This document shows positions 11,689 to 22,669 of a stretch of DNA of 64,000 bases, one piece after another; the first letter of the stretch is position 1; every line of letters starts with the position of its first letter. This DNA is from Lactarius indigo (Eukaryota; Basidiomycota; Agaricomycetes; Russulales; Russulaceae), in NCBI GenBank assembly GCA_025766275.1, contig JAFKAC010000156.1, positions 42,567 to 106,566 of the forward strand, written 5' to 3'. The translations under genes were made by a program, and so were the position numbers. A model generated the notes under the pieces. It was not told the origin of the DNA. It saw only the letters and a list, made by a program, of their open reading frames with translations, and did no database searches.

Positions 11689-11894
11689 ATTGTCCTGGCC
11701 CTGACCTTATTGTGCCAGCCGGATTGGTCCTACAGTAACGTCGTCAGGCGCCCGTGGGCTATTGTTCCAATTGTCTTCGCAGCTCCAGAGGTTCTTTTTT
11801 TGGGCCCCCAAAGCGGAACGTACTCAGACGAGCGCACACTATAGCCTGACTCGGTCGTGCCAGACTAATTTTTTCTCTATTGTCTCTGAACAAT
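11689..11894 (+). promoter_or_regulatory. ATTGT-box cluster upstream of pheromone gene 1
   Basis: ATTGT occurs at 11689, 11709, 11761, 11770 and 11879, with the reverse form ACAAT at 11890. The central pair CTATTGTTCCAATTGTCTTC matches paired boxes upstream of the other two pheromone genes. ATTGT/ACAAT is the core bound by HMG-box (SOX/STE11-like) factors, which control pheromone genes in fungi. That these are pheromone response elements is inference. Confidence 0.55.
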
Positions 11895-12085
11895 TACGGC
11901 ACTGCTAGATGTGATGAGATGATGATGCGACGACTCTTCACTGTTTTCCATACAGGTTCTCATCACACCACTTCGTTTTGTATAAAGACCAGGTGGTGGG
12001 AAGCAGTTTGTGATCATCAGCACCGCCTGAGCTTCGTAAACTCCCCAAGTTAAAGAGCCTTCGCACGCCTACCTCTAAGACAACA

Positions 12086-12214
12086 ATGGATTCCTTCACT
12101 TCGTTCTTCTCCATCCCCTCCATCTTCTCTGAGCCCAGGCCCGAGCCTGAGCCTTCGACCCCCATTGACTCGGATGGTAACGGCGGTAACGGCACGGGCT
12201 GCACCGTTGCGTAG
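12086..12214 (+). CDS. mating-pheromone precursor 1 (CaaX: CTVA)
   Basis: A 42-aa open frame begins MDSFTSFFSIPSIFSEP and ends GNGTGCTVA. The MDxFTSxFS start, acidic Pro-Glu middle (RPEPEPSTP), conserved PIDSDGN and C-terminal Cys-aliphatic-aliphatic-Ala box are the marks of basidiomycete lipopeptide pheromone precursors. These are farnesylated and carboxymethylated at the Cys, then trimmed and exported to act on STE3-type receptors. The N-terminal cut site is not certain; the conserved DSDGN block is a candidate. No intron lies in the coding part. Two paralogues in the window (14637, 31349) share promoter and 3' flank. Confidence 0.85.
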   Translation: MDSFTSFFSIPSIFSEPRPEPEPSTPIDSDGNGGNGTGCTVA

Positions 12215-14080
12215 ACGGCATTTTATGTCATGGCATAATATTCTCCCGTCACGAGTGAGTCCATCTTCAGTGATTCGAGAGTAGCAAATGGTTTCTGATT
12301 TTTCGTGGTGCCTCAGAATATCTATCCACGCCTATCATATCGTATCATCAAGACTCATACTTTTCATTTGCCCGGCTCCTCCGTTATGGGTCCGGAGATT
12401 AATGGCCGACGCGATTATTTTCGACTTTCGACATTGTGTCTTATTTTCTTTCCGGAGGTTTTGCGCCGTTCGCGCATGTATTACTCGCATTCGATTCCCC
12501 ATTCCTTTCGATAAAATGAAGGGGCAATTTACGATAGCAACCACTGTTATGTAGTCGTCGACAATATCATGTAGCATCTTCGACATGATCAACGCATTAG
12601 TTCACTCATTCCGCGGGCTTGAGAATTGTTTTGATGTTTTCCGATATCGGTAATTGCCAAAATACCGCACTCCATTGAATGAGTGGGTAACGCTCCTTCG
12701 TCCCTGAATACTTCCATCTACAACAACTCCAGAGTGCGCAGCCATCGACCCCCATCGATCACGCGATGACAATGCCCCAGCCCCACCCTCAGTGTGTGAC
12801 GCTAGCGCACTACGGACGTCAACGACGCGTTGTAGCCTCAGCCTGAGCGCAGATAGAAGAACGCATTCCTAGAAGACTACTCTACTACATCGTCTGACCC
12901 GCTAGATCTCACCTCGCTAGTCGCTACCCCTTGCTCTACCTGTTCCAGTTCTCGTTTCACAGCCGCTTCAACCTGAGGTCTGCATGACACCTCCAAACTC
13001 CAGCACCCCGCTCGACCTTCCCTCTATTCTACCACATGCACAGAGACCCCCCCCCACGTAAGGAGTGCGACCCTGGCGGCTCAACACGTATAGTCTGGGG
13101 TCAACCATAGTGAAGCTGCTGCTTACCTCCCGTCGTCTCGTTATCACACTCAGAAACCGCAGCGGCGGTAGACATTGACTCGAACCCCCAACCCGAGGGT
13201 GCTTTCAGTACTTTCGCAGGCCCGTCTCTCGCTGCTGTGCATATTTCACTGGGGTTGTGACCCCGGATTGTTAGCTCCTAATAGGGAGCTGCCACCTCCT
13301 CATCGACCACGCCGACATGATGCCACTGCTGCACCTCCGAACCACTAGTCGCTGATCACCACACCCACGGCAAAGCTTGCAGGCCATAGCAAGCTAGTTA
13401 TCTAATCCGGTCGCTATGTCAACTGCGGAGTGAGAGGGTCGCGAGCCAACGATGCATGTCCGAGTCGAGAATACCCCAAGTTAGTCGTGAGAGTTTACTG
13501 CGCAACGGCTAAGCAGTCGCAGAAAAAAAAACGGCGGTGGGGCGCAGTGGTCAGTCAATGGAGGCCTCAAAGACGATGGACGGCGGACGAAGAGGTCCCA
13601 CTATTCTGCCTTTTAAGCTGCTGGATTGACAGCCGTGGTTACCGTGGCGCGCCTCCTTGGCGTCTGTCAGGTACACAGGGCCTAAGCGTTTATCGCTGGT
13701 TTTGGTGAGCGCGCTTTGCTTTTTATCCCCGGGTTCAAGCTTTGCCTGAACACTAGACAGGGTTGCTCTCGCTATGATGTGATACCACCAAAACAGAAGG
13801 ACTTCGGAAGAAGTAGTCGTTCACATGGATTGAACCTACCTCACTTGGTTGTTGGCCCAGCACAATACGGATCTCAATTCGTCTGGTGCATTGTGTTCTT
13901 TGCAGCCGGTGCTGTTGTGCATTTTTGTGCCTGTATGTCTTCAACTGCCCTGGGACAATGATAACACCTGTGATACGGTAACGGGACCCCAACAATAGTT
14001 GCAGAGCCAAGTGAGCGACTTCGTGTTTTCTACCCCCACCCCTTCGGATGCTTTCGGTTTGCAGACTGGCGCTCGGGGCA
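12215..14080. other. long spacer between pheromone genes 1 and 2
   Basis: The first 340 bases are the 3' flank of pheromone gene 1, ending near GTTATGTAG at 12546, a word repeated at the same distance after genes 2 and 3. About 12720-13400 is C/A-rich and Pro/Thr-like in several frames but broken by stops. 13430-14142 has short frames on both strands without domains. I see no gene. Possible decayed repeat DNA. Confidence 0.4.
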
Positions 14081-14457
14081 ATTGTCCTTACCCCGGGCCT
14101 GACCTCATGTGCAACGTGGACAGAGGCACACATACCCCTCAAAGCTTGGCTTCATTCCGATCGTCATCATGTCAAGAGGTCTATTGTCTCGATTGTCTTC
14201 GCTCTGCGAATTTTTTCCTTGAGTTCCGTACACTCAGTGTTCCACAGAATACCGGCCATGACATGACATGACTTCAAGGCACCTGGATTCGGCCCGGAAC
14301 ACATGCTTCTCGTCCGGAAATGGGAAAAATGCGCGACAACGTGGTGCCCTGGCTGATGTGTAGGGCATTATTGTGTCGTTTGACCGTGGTCGCTTTGGCT
14401 ATTGTGAGGCTATTACGATGCGACAATACGACGGCCGCACGGGCCCGCCCCTATTGT
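14081..14457 (+). promoter_or_regulatory. ATTGT-box cluster upstream of pheromone gene 2
   Basis: ATTGT at 14081, 14183, 14192, 14370, 14401 and 14453, ACAAT at 14423. The pair TCTATTGTCTCGATTGTCTT (14180-14199) differs by one base from the pair before pheromone gene 3. A second shared block, GCTTTGGCTATTGTGAGGC, spans 14392-14410 and recurs at 31137-31155. Confidence 0.6.
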
Positions 14458-14636
14458 CTTCAATGCCGATCCCCCTCGCAGCGAAGTCGAAGTCTATTCC
14501 CTTTTCCCACCGCTCAGCAAGTATAAAACGAGGAGGTGACGAGAGGCAGTTCCCCACCATCATAGCTTCGGCCTGAGCTTCAGTGATACACTGACTTTTC
14601 GCAACCAGCTCACATACATATTTTTCTCAACCACCA

Positions 14637-14762
14637 ATGGATTTCTTCACTTCGCTCTCCTCCGTTGCTTCCATCTTCTCTGAGCCCGAGCCGGCGCCTC
14701 AGCCCTCAACCCCCGTCGACTCCGACGGTAACCGAAGCGGTATTGGATGCACCGTCTCGTGA
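14637..14762 (+). CDS. mating-pheromone precursor 2 (CaaX: CTVS)
   Basis: A 41-aa open frame begins MDFFTSLSSVASIFSEP and ends GNRSGIGCTVS. It shares the start, the acidic middle (EPEPAPQPSTP) and PVDSDGN with pheromone precursor 1. The last residue is Ser, so the box is CTVS, still a good farnesylation signal. The expected product is a short C-terminal lipopeptide that differs from that of gene 1 in the residues just before the Cys (RSGIG versus GNGTG), the part that usually decides receptor choice. The upstream 550 bases hold seven ATTGT/ACAAT boxes. Confidence 0.85.
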   Translation: MDFFTSLSSVASIFSEPEPAPQPSTPVDSDGNRSGIGCTVS

Positions 14763-15647
14763 ACGGTTCTTCTGTCGCAACGTGTTCTACCTGTTACGTG
14801 TGAGTTTTACTCTCAAAGTCCCGTGCAAGAGTCGCACGCCAAATACAGTTTCTAAATTTGTGCTGTAGAAAACACTACACATCCCTGCTCCCTACCCTAT
14901 CATCCACCAACTTCGTTCTCTCGGTGTACCTCCCTCCGCCCTGGATGCGCGGAGAAAAAATGGGCAACACATTTGTATTTTGGGACCTATTTGCTATTCG
15001 TTTGGGGATTTATCCTGTTTCTGTACTACCAGCGATTGTGTTCTTCCTTTTCACCAAATGAGGGGTTAGTCTACGATGGCGACATTATTCTGTAGTGGTA
15101 GTCGATGTTATGTAGCACAATCAATGCATTAATTCATTGTTCTCAGGTGGGATCGTAATTGTTGTATTGTATCGTATGATCGCCCGCGTTTCCTTCCCAC
15201 GTCACGGATCCGTGTGTGGGACAGGAACAGCGTGAATATTACTTAAGCCAGTCAGACTGGTATTAGTCATCAGTTGAGGGATCTGAGTTGCTTTCGAACG
15301 CCACGCATTTCCGGTCTTCGGAACAGTTGGCCAAATGGCTCGCGGATAGATATCTGGGCTTCGATAGCCTGCGTGGTGGCCTAGGCACATAATCGTAAGG
15401 GGTGATTGTGAACAGTTTATGGAAATACGAATGTTGCCGATGTCGCTATCACCATCTCTTAAAGCGTACTTCGTCTGTAGTGAGGTACACATTCAAGGGA
15501 CGACACAAACAATAACAGCCTCATTACAAATCAAGACAAAAAAAAGAAGACATGTAGGGTGTCAGCTGATGAAGCCAACACCTGCTTACAGAGCGAATTT
15601 TTAAAAAAAAGTAACGTTCCGTCGTACACTTCCTGTTCCCCGATGCA
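14763..15647. other. 3' flank of pheromone gene 2 and spacer
   Basis: Up to about 15120 this is the shared pheromone 3' flank, with GTTATGTAGC at 15107. The rest, up to the stop of P450 copy D, has no supported gene. Short A-rich runs lie near 15600. Confidence 0.4.
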
Positions 15648-17625
15648 CTAATCCGAGACAGGCTTACAATACGCGTGCAAGTGCGGGCCCTTGAATACCG
15701 GCTCGAAATGCTCTACAACAGACAGATCCCCTGACCTACATATGGAGTCTTCTTCAGCGACGAAGTCACATGATAAAGATAAGGCGCAATCCCAACCTTT
15801 CCGCGTCCAAAGTCGCGTCAAAACGACGGAAAATGTTGGCGATGACGAGATACATATTGCAATACGCCAAGTTCATGCCTATACAACTTCGCGGACCTTT
15901 TGAGAATGATACCAGTGAAGCCTCAAGTGCTTTTGCGTCTTCTCCTAGCCAACGCTCTGGGATGAACGCATCCGGGTCGGGGAATACCGTGGGTGAACGG
16001 AGTACATAAAGGAACCATTGGGCGACGACAGTCTGCGATCCAGTGAGCAAGCACCAGCATCGGGGCCACATAATCAAGGACTTACCCCACCAGGAATGAA
16101 AGTTCCAGCTATCGTTGCTCCTTCTGGGGGGACAACACGCGGTAGCGCTGCACCTCCTGGAAACATGCGAATCCCCTCTTTGACAACCGCAGTCTGCAAA
16201 AGGCCGTTCAGGACTCGAACTGGATCAGTTATCTGTGTAAGGACTTGCCAAGTACGGTAGCTTTTCAAGAACTTCGTAACGCGGTACCTCTTCCAGATCC
16301 GGCCACGCTGTACGCAATTCAGTCACAAGTCGTCGCTGGATTTCAGGGTTGTGTAAAATATGATACGAGGCAGTCGTCGCGGCGACTGCGATCGTGTCTG
16401 AGCCAGCACCGAATAATGCCTGCGCTTCGTGCCATAAGCTCAGCCTGGAGGGCAGTGGTCTTCCTTTATTAGCATCGGGATCCAACAGCGAATGATAAAT
16501 AATTTTGTGGGGCGCATTTTCGAGGCTGGCGGGGTTGTGTAAGATTTCGTCTATCTGGTCCATCAACGCCTAGTATGGAGGTAATATGTCAATTGCCGCT
16601 TTTGCTTTAGGGCGAATACTCACCGCCTGGAACAAAAACATCGCCTTTGTCATGGGGGAACCGAAATTCTTGCCAAACCACACAGGAATGTAACGCATCA
16701 TCTTCACTAAAGTTCTCGAATATTTGCGAATGGTAATGACACGTATGGCCACTTTGGAAGCGAGGACAATATCAGACTGAAAGTCTGGCACATTGGTCGC
16801 GTTCCAATCTTTCGCGTAGCAGAAGGCCATGATTACGTCGACACCAAAGCAATGAAAGCCCAGCATGAGATTGCTAGACTTTCCTTTTGTATCGCCTGAA
16901 CCAAAAGTTTGAACAACAACGCACGTCCAAATCAAACGGCTCGTACCTGCTGCAAATTGACGAGCCAGGGCGTCGCAAAGAACGTTCACCTGATAGATCG
17001 ATAAGCGAATGAAATAGTTATTTCATCGGTAGGACTGCGCCCTACCCGTTCCTGTATGACATCTTGCATTCGGAGGATCGATGCCCTAGATAAGAATGGG
17101 GCGATAATGTCTCTACGCTGTTTGGCATCAGAGTAATGTATGGAGCCGAATGAAGATGTATCTTGATCGAAAGCGCCGTAAAGCAAGTGATCCTTGTCCC
17201 ACTTGTTCTTGTGGTTGTATATGTCGTTATACGCAGCAGGATTCGAAAAGTGAAGCTGCGAGTAAGGTATTTTAGGCCGTTAGATGAAGGAGATGGAGGA
17301 AAACAGCGCATTCGGCCGACTTATACGAACCTCGTTAGGTGTCAAACGAACAATCTCTCCTAGAGACAAACATATATAGAGGGAAGTGACAGCTTGGATA
17401 ATCCTACGCACCATATTGTCGATGAAGTTCTACGCGCAGGTCGCTCAAAGACTCTCCCTTGATGACCTCGCGATACCCCAGCCATAGCCTAGAACAGGCA
17501 GCAAGCTTGGGTCCAGGGAAGTGGGAGAGCGGGTGGAAATATAGGTTGTATACGATTCGCCAAACAGAATAGATCAGGACGACAGCAAGCGCTGTGAGAC
17601 AGTTTGCCAGGGAGAAGAGTGCCAT
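15648..17625 (-). CDS. cytochrome P450, copy D (inverted, intact)
   Basis: Nine exons traced base by base give 506 aa with no lesion. Exons are 17625-17412, 17359-17331, 17255-17046, 16989-16947, 16895-16624, 16569-16249, 16193-16086, 16032-15797 and 15735-15648. Landmarks: N-terminal anchor with FHPLSHFPGPKLAACSRLW, I-helix AGSDT at 311-315, ExxR (EGIR) at 369-372, PERW at 424-427 and the heme Cys at 449 in FSKGPRSCIG. Intron 6 uses a GC donor (16248-16247). It is the only copy with the classic Asp-Thr oxygen-binding pair; A, B and C have Asp-Ser. It points opposite to copies A-C, with the BolA pair and two pheromone genes between. A microsomal monooxygenase of unknown substrate. Confidence 0.9.
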
Positions 17626-19407
17626 GATGATGGGGGTGACCCATTCGCATTGCGATTAGTTTAAAAGGGGGGTCGATGTAGGCTCGTGACTAAGTTAAGT
17701 TAGCTTGTAATGAGAATCGATATCATACAAGTACAGTAATCGATATGTGCTTTGGTTTGGCTGAGTTTTAATCCCAAGTGTATGGCGTCTGTCCTTGAGA
17801 GTTACTGCCTAGCTCTACATTTTGGGTTTGGTGTGGCACCAGTCGAGGAGGGGACTAGCGCTTGGTACAGGGAACTGATAGACTTTACAAGAGATGGGCG
17901 GAGGCACAAAGCGCTTCTCCATGCTGGCATTTCCCACGGGTGGGTCCAGTGCGCTCCACTGTATGATGCCAAGCCCCACGGTTTGCTGCCACTCTTTCTC
18001 CGGCAGATTACAAAAATTTACTTTTATGGTACAGAAATCTCCAAATCAGCATCCCTCTACAGTATGTAAGCAAGTCAAAGCGTTTCATAGTGGTGATTAC
18101 AGTCACCTGCTCTAGGGTCAACGTTAACCCTCACCGGAGCCGTCAAGTTTGTCTGTAGTGGTCGTCACCTTCCGATTCTCACCAGCGTTGTTGTGACCTA
18201 AGTCGGGACACGCACACTATTACACATGCTCTATCATACTGCCTGGTACCAGGCTCATCACGGTCATTCAACCAGAACCGACATGCGCACATGTGTTGCG
18301 TGTGGACCAACTATCGTCTCCTGGTGCATGGTCAGTGGTGCGCTGCTGGGTGTGCTCCCTTCTCTTTCGCGGTGTTTCTGCCCGCCGCACCCTATTGCCC
18401 TAAGCTCGGCACATGGGCTGTGCCGAGTCTCCCACCTCATGCTATAGTGGATTCACCGTCATTTGTTCATATCGTGACTAGCCCCGGGCCTTCACAACGT
18501 CTTTGCACCTTCTCTACCAATGAACTCGAAATCAATGAATTCTCAGAGCAGCCCTCCAACTTTCGAGTACCACCGCCCTCGGCGTCCCCGTGGAAGCCCC
18601 CGTGGCAACATTTTTCCGACCTACCCTAAAGTAAAATAGGTCACGTTGCTGTAGATTACAGCTGGTTCCATAACGATTGTCCCCTGCCATTTTGAGAACA
18701 TAGTCGGATGCCCAAAACTCGAGAGCAGGATTCATAATTAAGTCGAGGGAGAAATTTTCAGGAAATCGGGTCATCTCGCAGAATCAGGGTTATAGAATAG
18801 CTATCTCGTAACAATTGGGGTTACGGAATGGTTATCTGTGTTGCTATGCTCTCCAGCTGCGCCGTCTCAGATCTCGGTGGCGGAGTTAACCATTCAACCT
18901 CACCTATGTCCAAAAAGCGGTCACCAAACCAGCTGTGACTCGTCCCAAGGATCTTCCTTACAGCAACACGCGTCACTCGGAGAGTCTAGGGCTGCGTGCC
19001 GTACTGTATTTGGGTTACGGCCATACAATTACATGAAAACACGGTATGTCTTAAAAAAAATCAGCACCTGTGATCTTAAAAAGAAATAAAACCTCCTAAC
19101 GTTACAGTACAGCCATAATCGAATGACATTTATTGCATCACACAAGCACGTGCTAGCCTTCAGTACTTCAGTATTCAAAACCCATCGCTTCTGCAACTTA
19201 CCCACGCTAGACGTGCATTTGCACCACTGGTGGCCTCGCAGAAGCTCGACGTCTTGTTCCAATTTGGTTTCAATTTGCCGGTCGTGTGCACAGGCGGCAT
19301 CTCGCTCAGATTCGTGGGTATAAACCATCAAATCATGTACCAGGAGGCATAAAAGTACAGTCGAGGACGACAACATGAGTATTTGTATCCTAGCCTCAGG
19401 TCTAATC
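17626..19407. other. spacer without a supported gene
   Basis: An open frame at 17752-18069 (105 codons, plus strand, no ATG at its head) and others near 18291 and 19029 show no domain, no splice partners and no similarity I recognise. The C/T-rich stretch at about 18340-18620 looks non-coding. No repeat seen. Confidence 0.4.
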
Positions 19408-22200
19408 TTACACAGTCGCGAACTGGTGGTGCAATGAGGGTCTCGGCTTAGATGATTTCGGGGGGGAGATCGCCATTAATACACTCTGAGCGACCAAATG
19501 TTTGCCGCCGCGACGATCATTGTAAGCCTTGATCAATGATATCGCTTCGATAACATGTGGTCCCTTCTCCTCGGCCAACACTTTCCCTATAAAGGTTAGG
19601 AACTCGTCGACGATGTACCCAGGGACTACATCGGCGGGAGAATCGTTTGCCGGAAGAACGCGACGAAGAAGATCGACGAGCAACCTCTGCGTCCAGATCG
19701 CGTGCCGGCGTTCCGTCCAATCAGAGGTGATATTGTGGAAAGTGCCAATGTAGAGGGGACTGGACGAACGATATGAAGCGGACTTGCTAGATTTGACCGC
19801 GGCGATGAAAAGTTCCAATATATACGCAAGGCCGCCATCACGAAGGTCTTGGAGGCGCCACAGCTGCGTCGTGATAGGCGCCTGGGTGTCGTTCATCAAA
19901 TCGCAGATCTCGGGTGCTTGTAACTCGGGTGCACTGAGTTCACCGAGTGATTTTAGTTGATGGGTACCAGTAAGCAGACCAGATGCGGAGATGTTACGGA
20001 GGTTCCAAACACAGAGCCATAGGCGTTGGGTGAGCAATCGGGGAGGGATGAACTGTGGCATGAGGTATGGAGGGATTGCGCGAGTCCCTTTGTCGGGAAC
20101 GCGACGGGAGTCAGATTGCCACGGAGAAACAACGTCGGGAAGATACTCCAAAATTCCATCGGCCGCGTACATCATGGTTCGCACAAGCGAGATAATGGCT
20201 TCATCTATCTCTTTGGCCCAGCCAAAGCTATTCCACGTGTCTTCCAGGATCTCGATATCATCACTGCCGTCGTCCAAGATTTCATGGCATCGCTCCTCCA
20301 TCTTGTCTGTCTCCACCTCGAGGACGAGTTCGTGGTGCAGAGTGCGTGCTGACTCCCAGCATACCTTCAGGCACTGGTCGATGGTCCCAGCCGTCTTAAT
20401 TGCTTCGTCGTCTGCGTCGTTTGTGTGATCTCCCCTGACTCCACGTACACCAGCAAGACAAGTGATGACACGTTGTGCCGCGTTATGGACCGTCGAAGTA
20501 TGCAGTGTCTTGCGAACGGCGATAATTGACATACATATCCAGCGCGCTGTGAAAGTTGACTCCAATCCTGCCGCGGGAACCTCACGAATTTTCTCAACGT
20601 TACCGAGATAGACAAGCGTCTGGGCTATGGTCTCGGATTCCGCGAACCATTCCCAGTCGTGTTTCGTGGAGAGTACGAGCGAGAGTGCCGCATCAACACA
20701 AGCACGGGCACGTTTGCGACGGGCTTCTTCAGTCGGGAGAATGCCGGGATCGGTACATGTTTTGAACAACCGTGTAATTCTAGTTCCGAGCTCGCGAAGG
20801 GTGTCTTCACGTCGCGAAGGAATGGGAGTCGCCGCATGTCGTCCAGTGGAATGAGGGTTCCGCAGCACGACTGGTAGCTCCGATTGGTCCGCAACGTGTA
20901 CAACGCTCCCGTTGCCCTCTCCCTCTGCGACCGTCTCCCAGACCTTTTCTCCCCACTTTGAACTAAGCAAGCCGGGGACGCCGAGGATAAATGGTTCGAG
21001 TTCGCTGTCTTCTGTGAGGTTGTCAATGACCCAGCGTATAGCATGAGCGTCGCGCTTCTTGCGATCATCAGATTCGTCCATGGCGATTTGTGCGCGACCT
21101 TCCGTCATGTTCGTGCTGATGCGCTTCCGTTCCCCGCCGGTACTATGATCTCTGTGTGTTCGACCACTAATTATCTGGAAGAGAAGCCAGAAGACACCGG
21201 ATAGAGGACTTTGATATGGTGACTTGGCATCGTGGATGGGCGCAATGACACTCCAGAGATAGAGAATGGCACAGATGACGATGGTTATGGTGGTAGTGAT
21301 CGCAGTGGTAGTGTTGAGTCCGAAGAGGAACTCCGCAAGTCCAAGAAAGAACAAAAAGAGAGAAATGTGTATGAGTGCGGGGATGGCGTCGACGACGACA
21401 GCCATGTGCCAACTCTCGGCTCCTTCGTGCAGAAACTGCCGGATCCGTGCGCGCTTAAGCGGGTGGTTGTATCGCTGAAAAACGTGCATATAGTCGCGGA
21501 CCCACTGCTGGACAAGCGTGGCAGCAAGGGCAGCCGTCAAACTGAACACTAGACTCATGAACCAATAGATATTGATCCTGACATCGGACTTTTGGGCGTG
21601 AAAATCGGGGTACTGAGGGGGGGTATTAAAGGCAGAGGGGACTGGTGAACCGCTGGCTGCGAGTTGTGCTGAGATTTGGGCCAGTAACACTACCGACTGC
21701 TGAGTGTAGTACACATTCTCTTGGACCGGATTCGGCGCTAGGTTTTTATAGCTCTCAACCAGGAAGGCGGTCAAACTAGCTGAGTATAAACCGGCCTGGA
21801 GGTGTAGCAGTTGTTTTTGAGTCGATGAGGCAAGCGTGGAAGAAAGAGGAAACATACGAAAATGATAATGCCTTCCATATCGTCCTTCCAAGTCTCGACC
21901 AGCGCCTTGTCGTGACTCTCGGCTTCATTCACATAAACAGTCCAAAATTTGGCGGCCCTCTCATCGTACTCCTCGGGGTCGGGGGCGTCAGTAGAGACCC
22001 TATGAGTATCGCTGAGATGTTCATCACTCTCTACATGGGCGGTAGGGTGACGTTTCTCCGACGCATTCTTCTCTTCTTGGCCTCAAGTATGGATGAGTTC
22101 GCTTTGACTAGGTGGAAAGGGCTTAACACGACAGACCTGATCCCAACGGCACTCCGTTCTGTGCCTCGAGGTCACGATCGGTTTCTGTAATTTCTGCCAT
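19408..22200 (-). CDS. DUF6535 membrane protein
   Basis: A family found almost only in mushroom-forming fungi; function unknown. Exon 1 starts ATG at 22200 (MAEITETDRDLEAQ). A weak GTCTGT donor and an acceptor near 22090 lead to the conserved part AAKFWTVYVNEAESHDKALV and ETWKDDMEGIIIF, then an intron (21857-21796). The long last exon (from 21795) begins AGLYSASLTAFLVESYKNL, the DUF6535 signature, followed by two membrane pairs (IYWFMSLVFSLTAALAATLV; ALIHISLFLFFLGLAEFLF) and WVRDY between them. The remaining 600 or so residues are soluble and helix-rich, as is usual for the family. Total near 900 aa. It shares a 469-base promoter region with the NACHT-WD40 gene. Confidence 0.85.
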
Positions 22201-22669
22201 GGATGAAGGGGTGAGCAAAAGAGAGTGGCGAGGGAGATAAACGGGCTTGGGTATAACTGTCGCTGGATGGCAGTGGGCGCAATGCCCAACAAATGGAAGG
22301 GCGTATGTCCATTCGACGTGCCATGAGTGCTTTTACCATAGTTGGAAATATTGGCGTCCAAAAAGGGCAGGGCGGGTGACAACTGCCACTGACAAGACGT
22401 CTTCTCACACACCGACTCGGAGTTGAGTCAGTTGAATGATGCAAGCTCTCGTCCTTCTGGACTGTTAAGCGCTGAGTGAGTGCTGGGCCTGTATCAAACC
22501 CCACACCACCGCAAGCGTCAAGGTTGATCCCAAATGACCTCCACGAGTGTCGCCGTTGGTCGTTCGCGAGGGGTATTGACAATTGCAGGCTCACACACGC
22601 TCAGGCTCACAGGTACATTCCTCTTGGGTTGTTTGTCTTTGCGATATTGCACCGAATCATGCATGCGTG
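22201..22669. promoter_or_regulatory. divergent promoter region, DUF6535 / NACHT-WD40
   Basis: 469 bases separate the two start codons. No gene lies within; the open frames here are shadows. I see no known site. Co-regulation of the two genes is possible but only inferred. Confidence 0.45.

Noticed and set aside
13160..13200. tRNA-like GGTTCGAGTC box on the minus strand
   Set aside because: The five bases on each side do not pair as a T-stem and no acceptor stem or A-box fits, so I do not call a tRNA.
17752..18069. 105-codon plus-strand frame after P450 copy D
   Set aside because: No ATG at its head, no domain and no similar sequence recognised.
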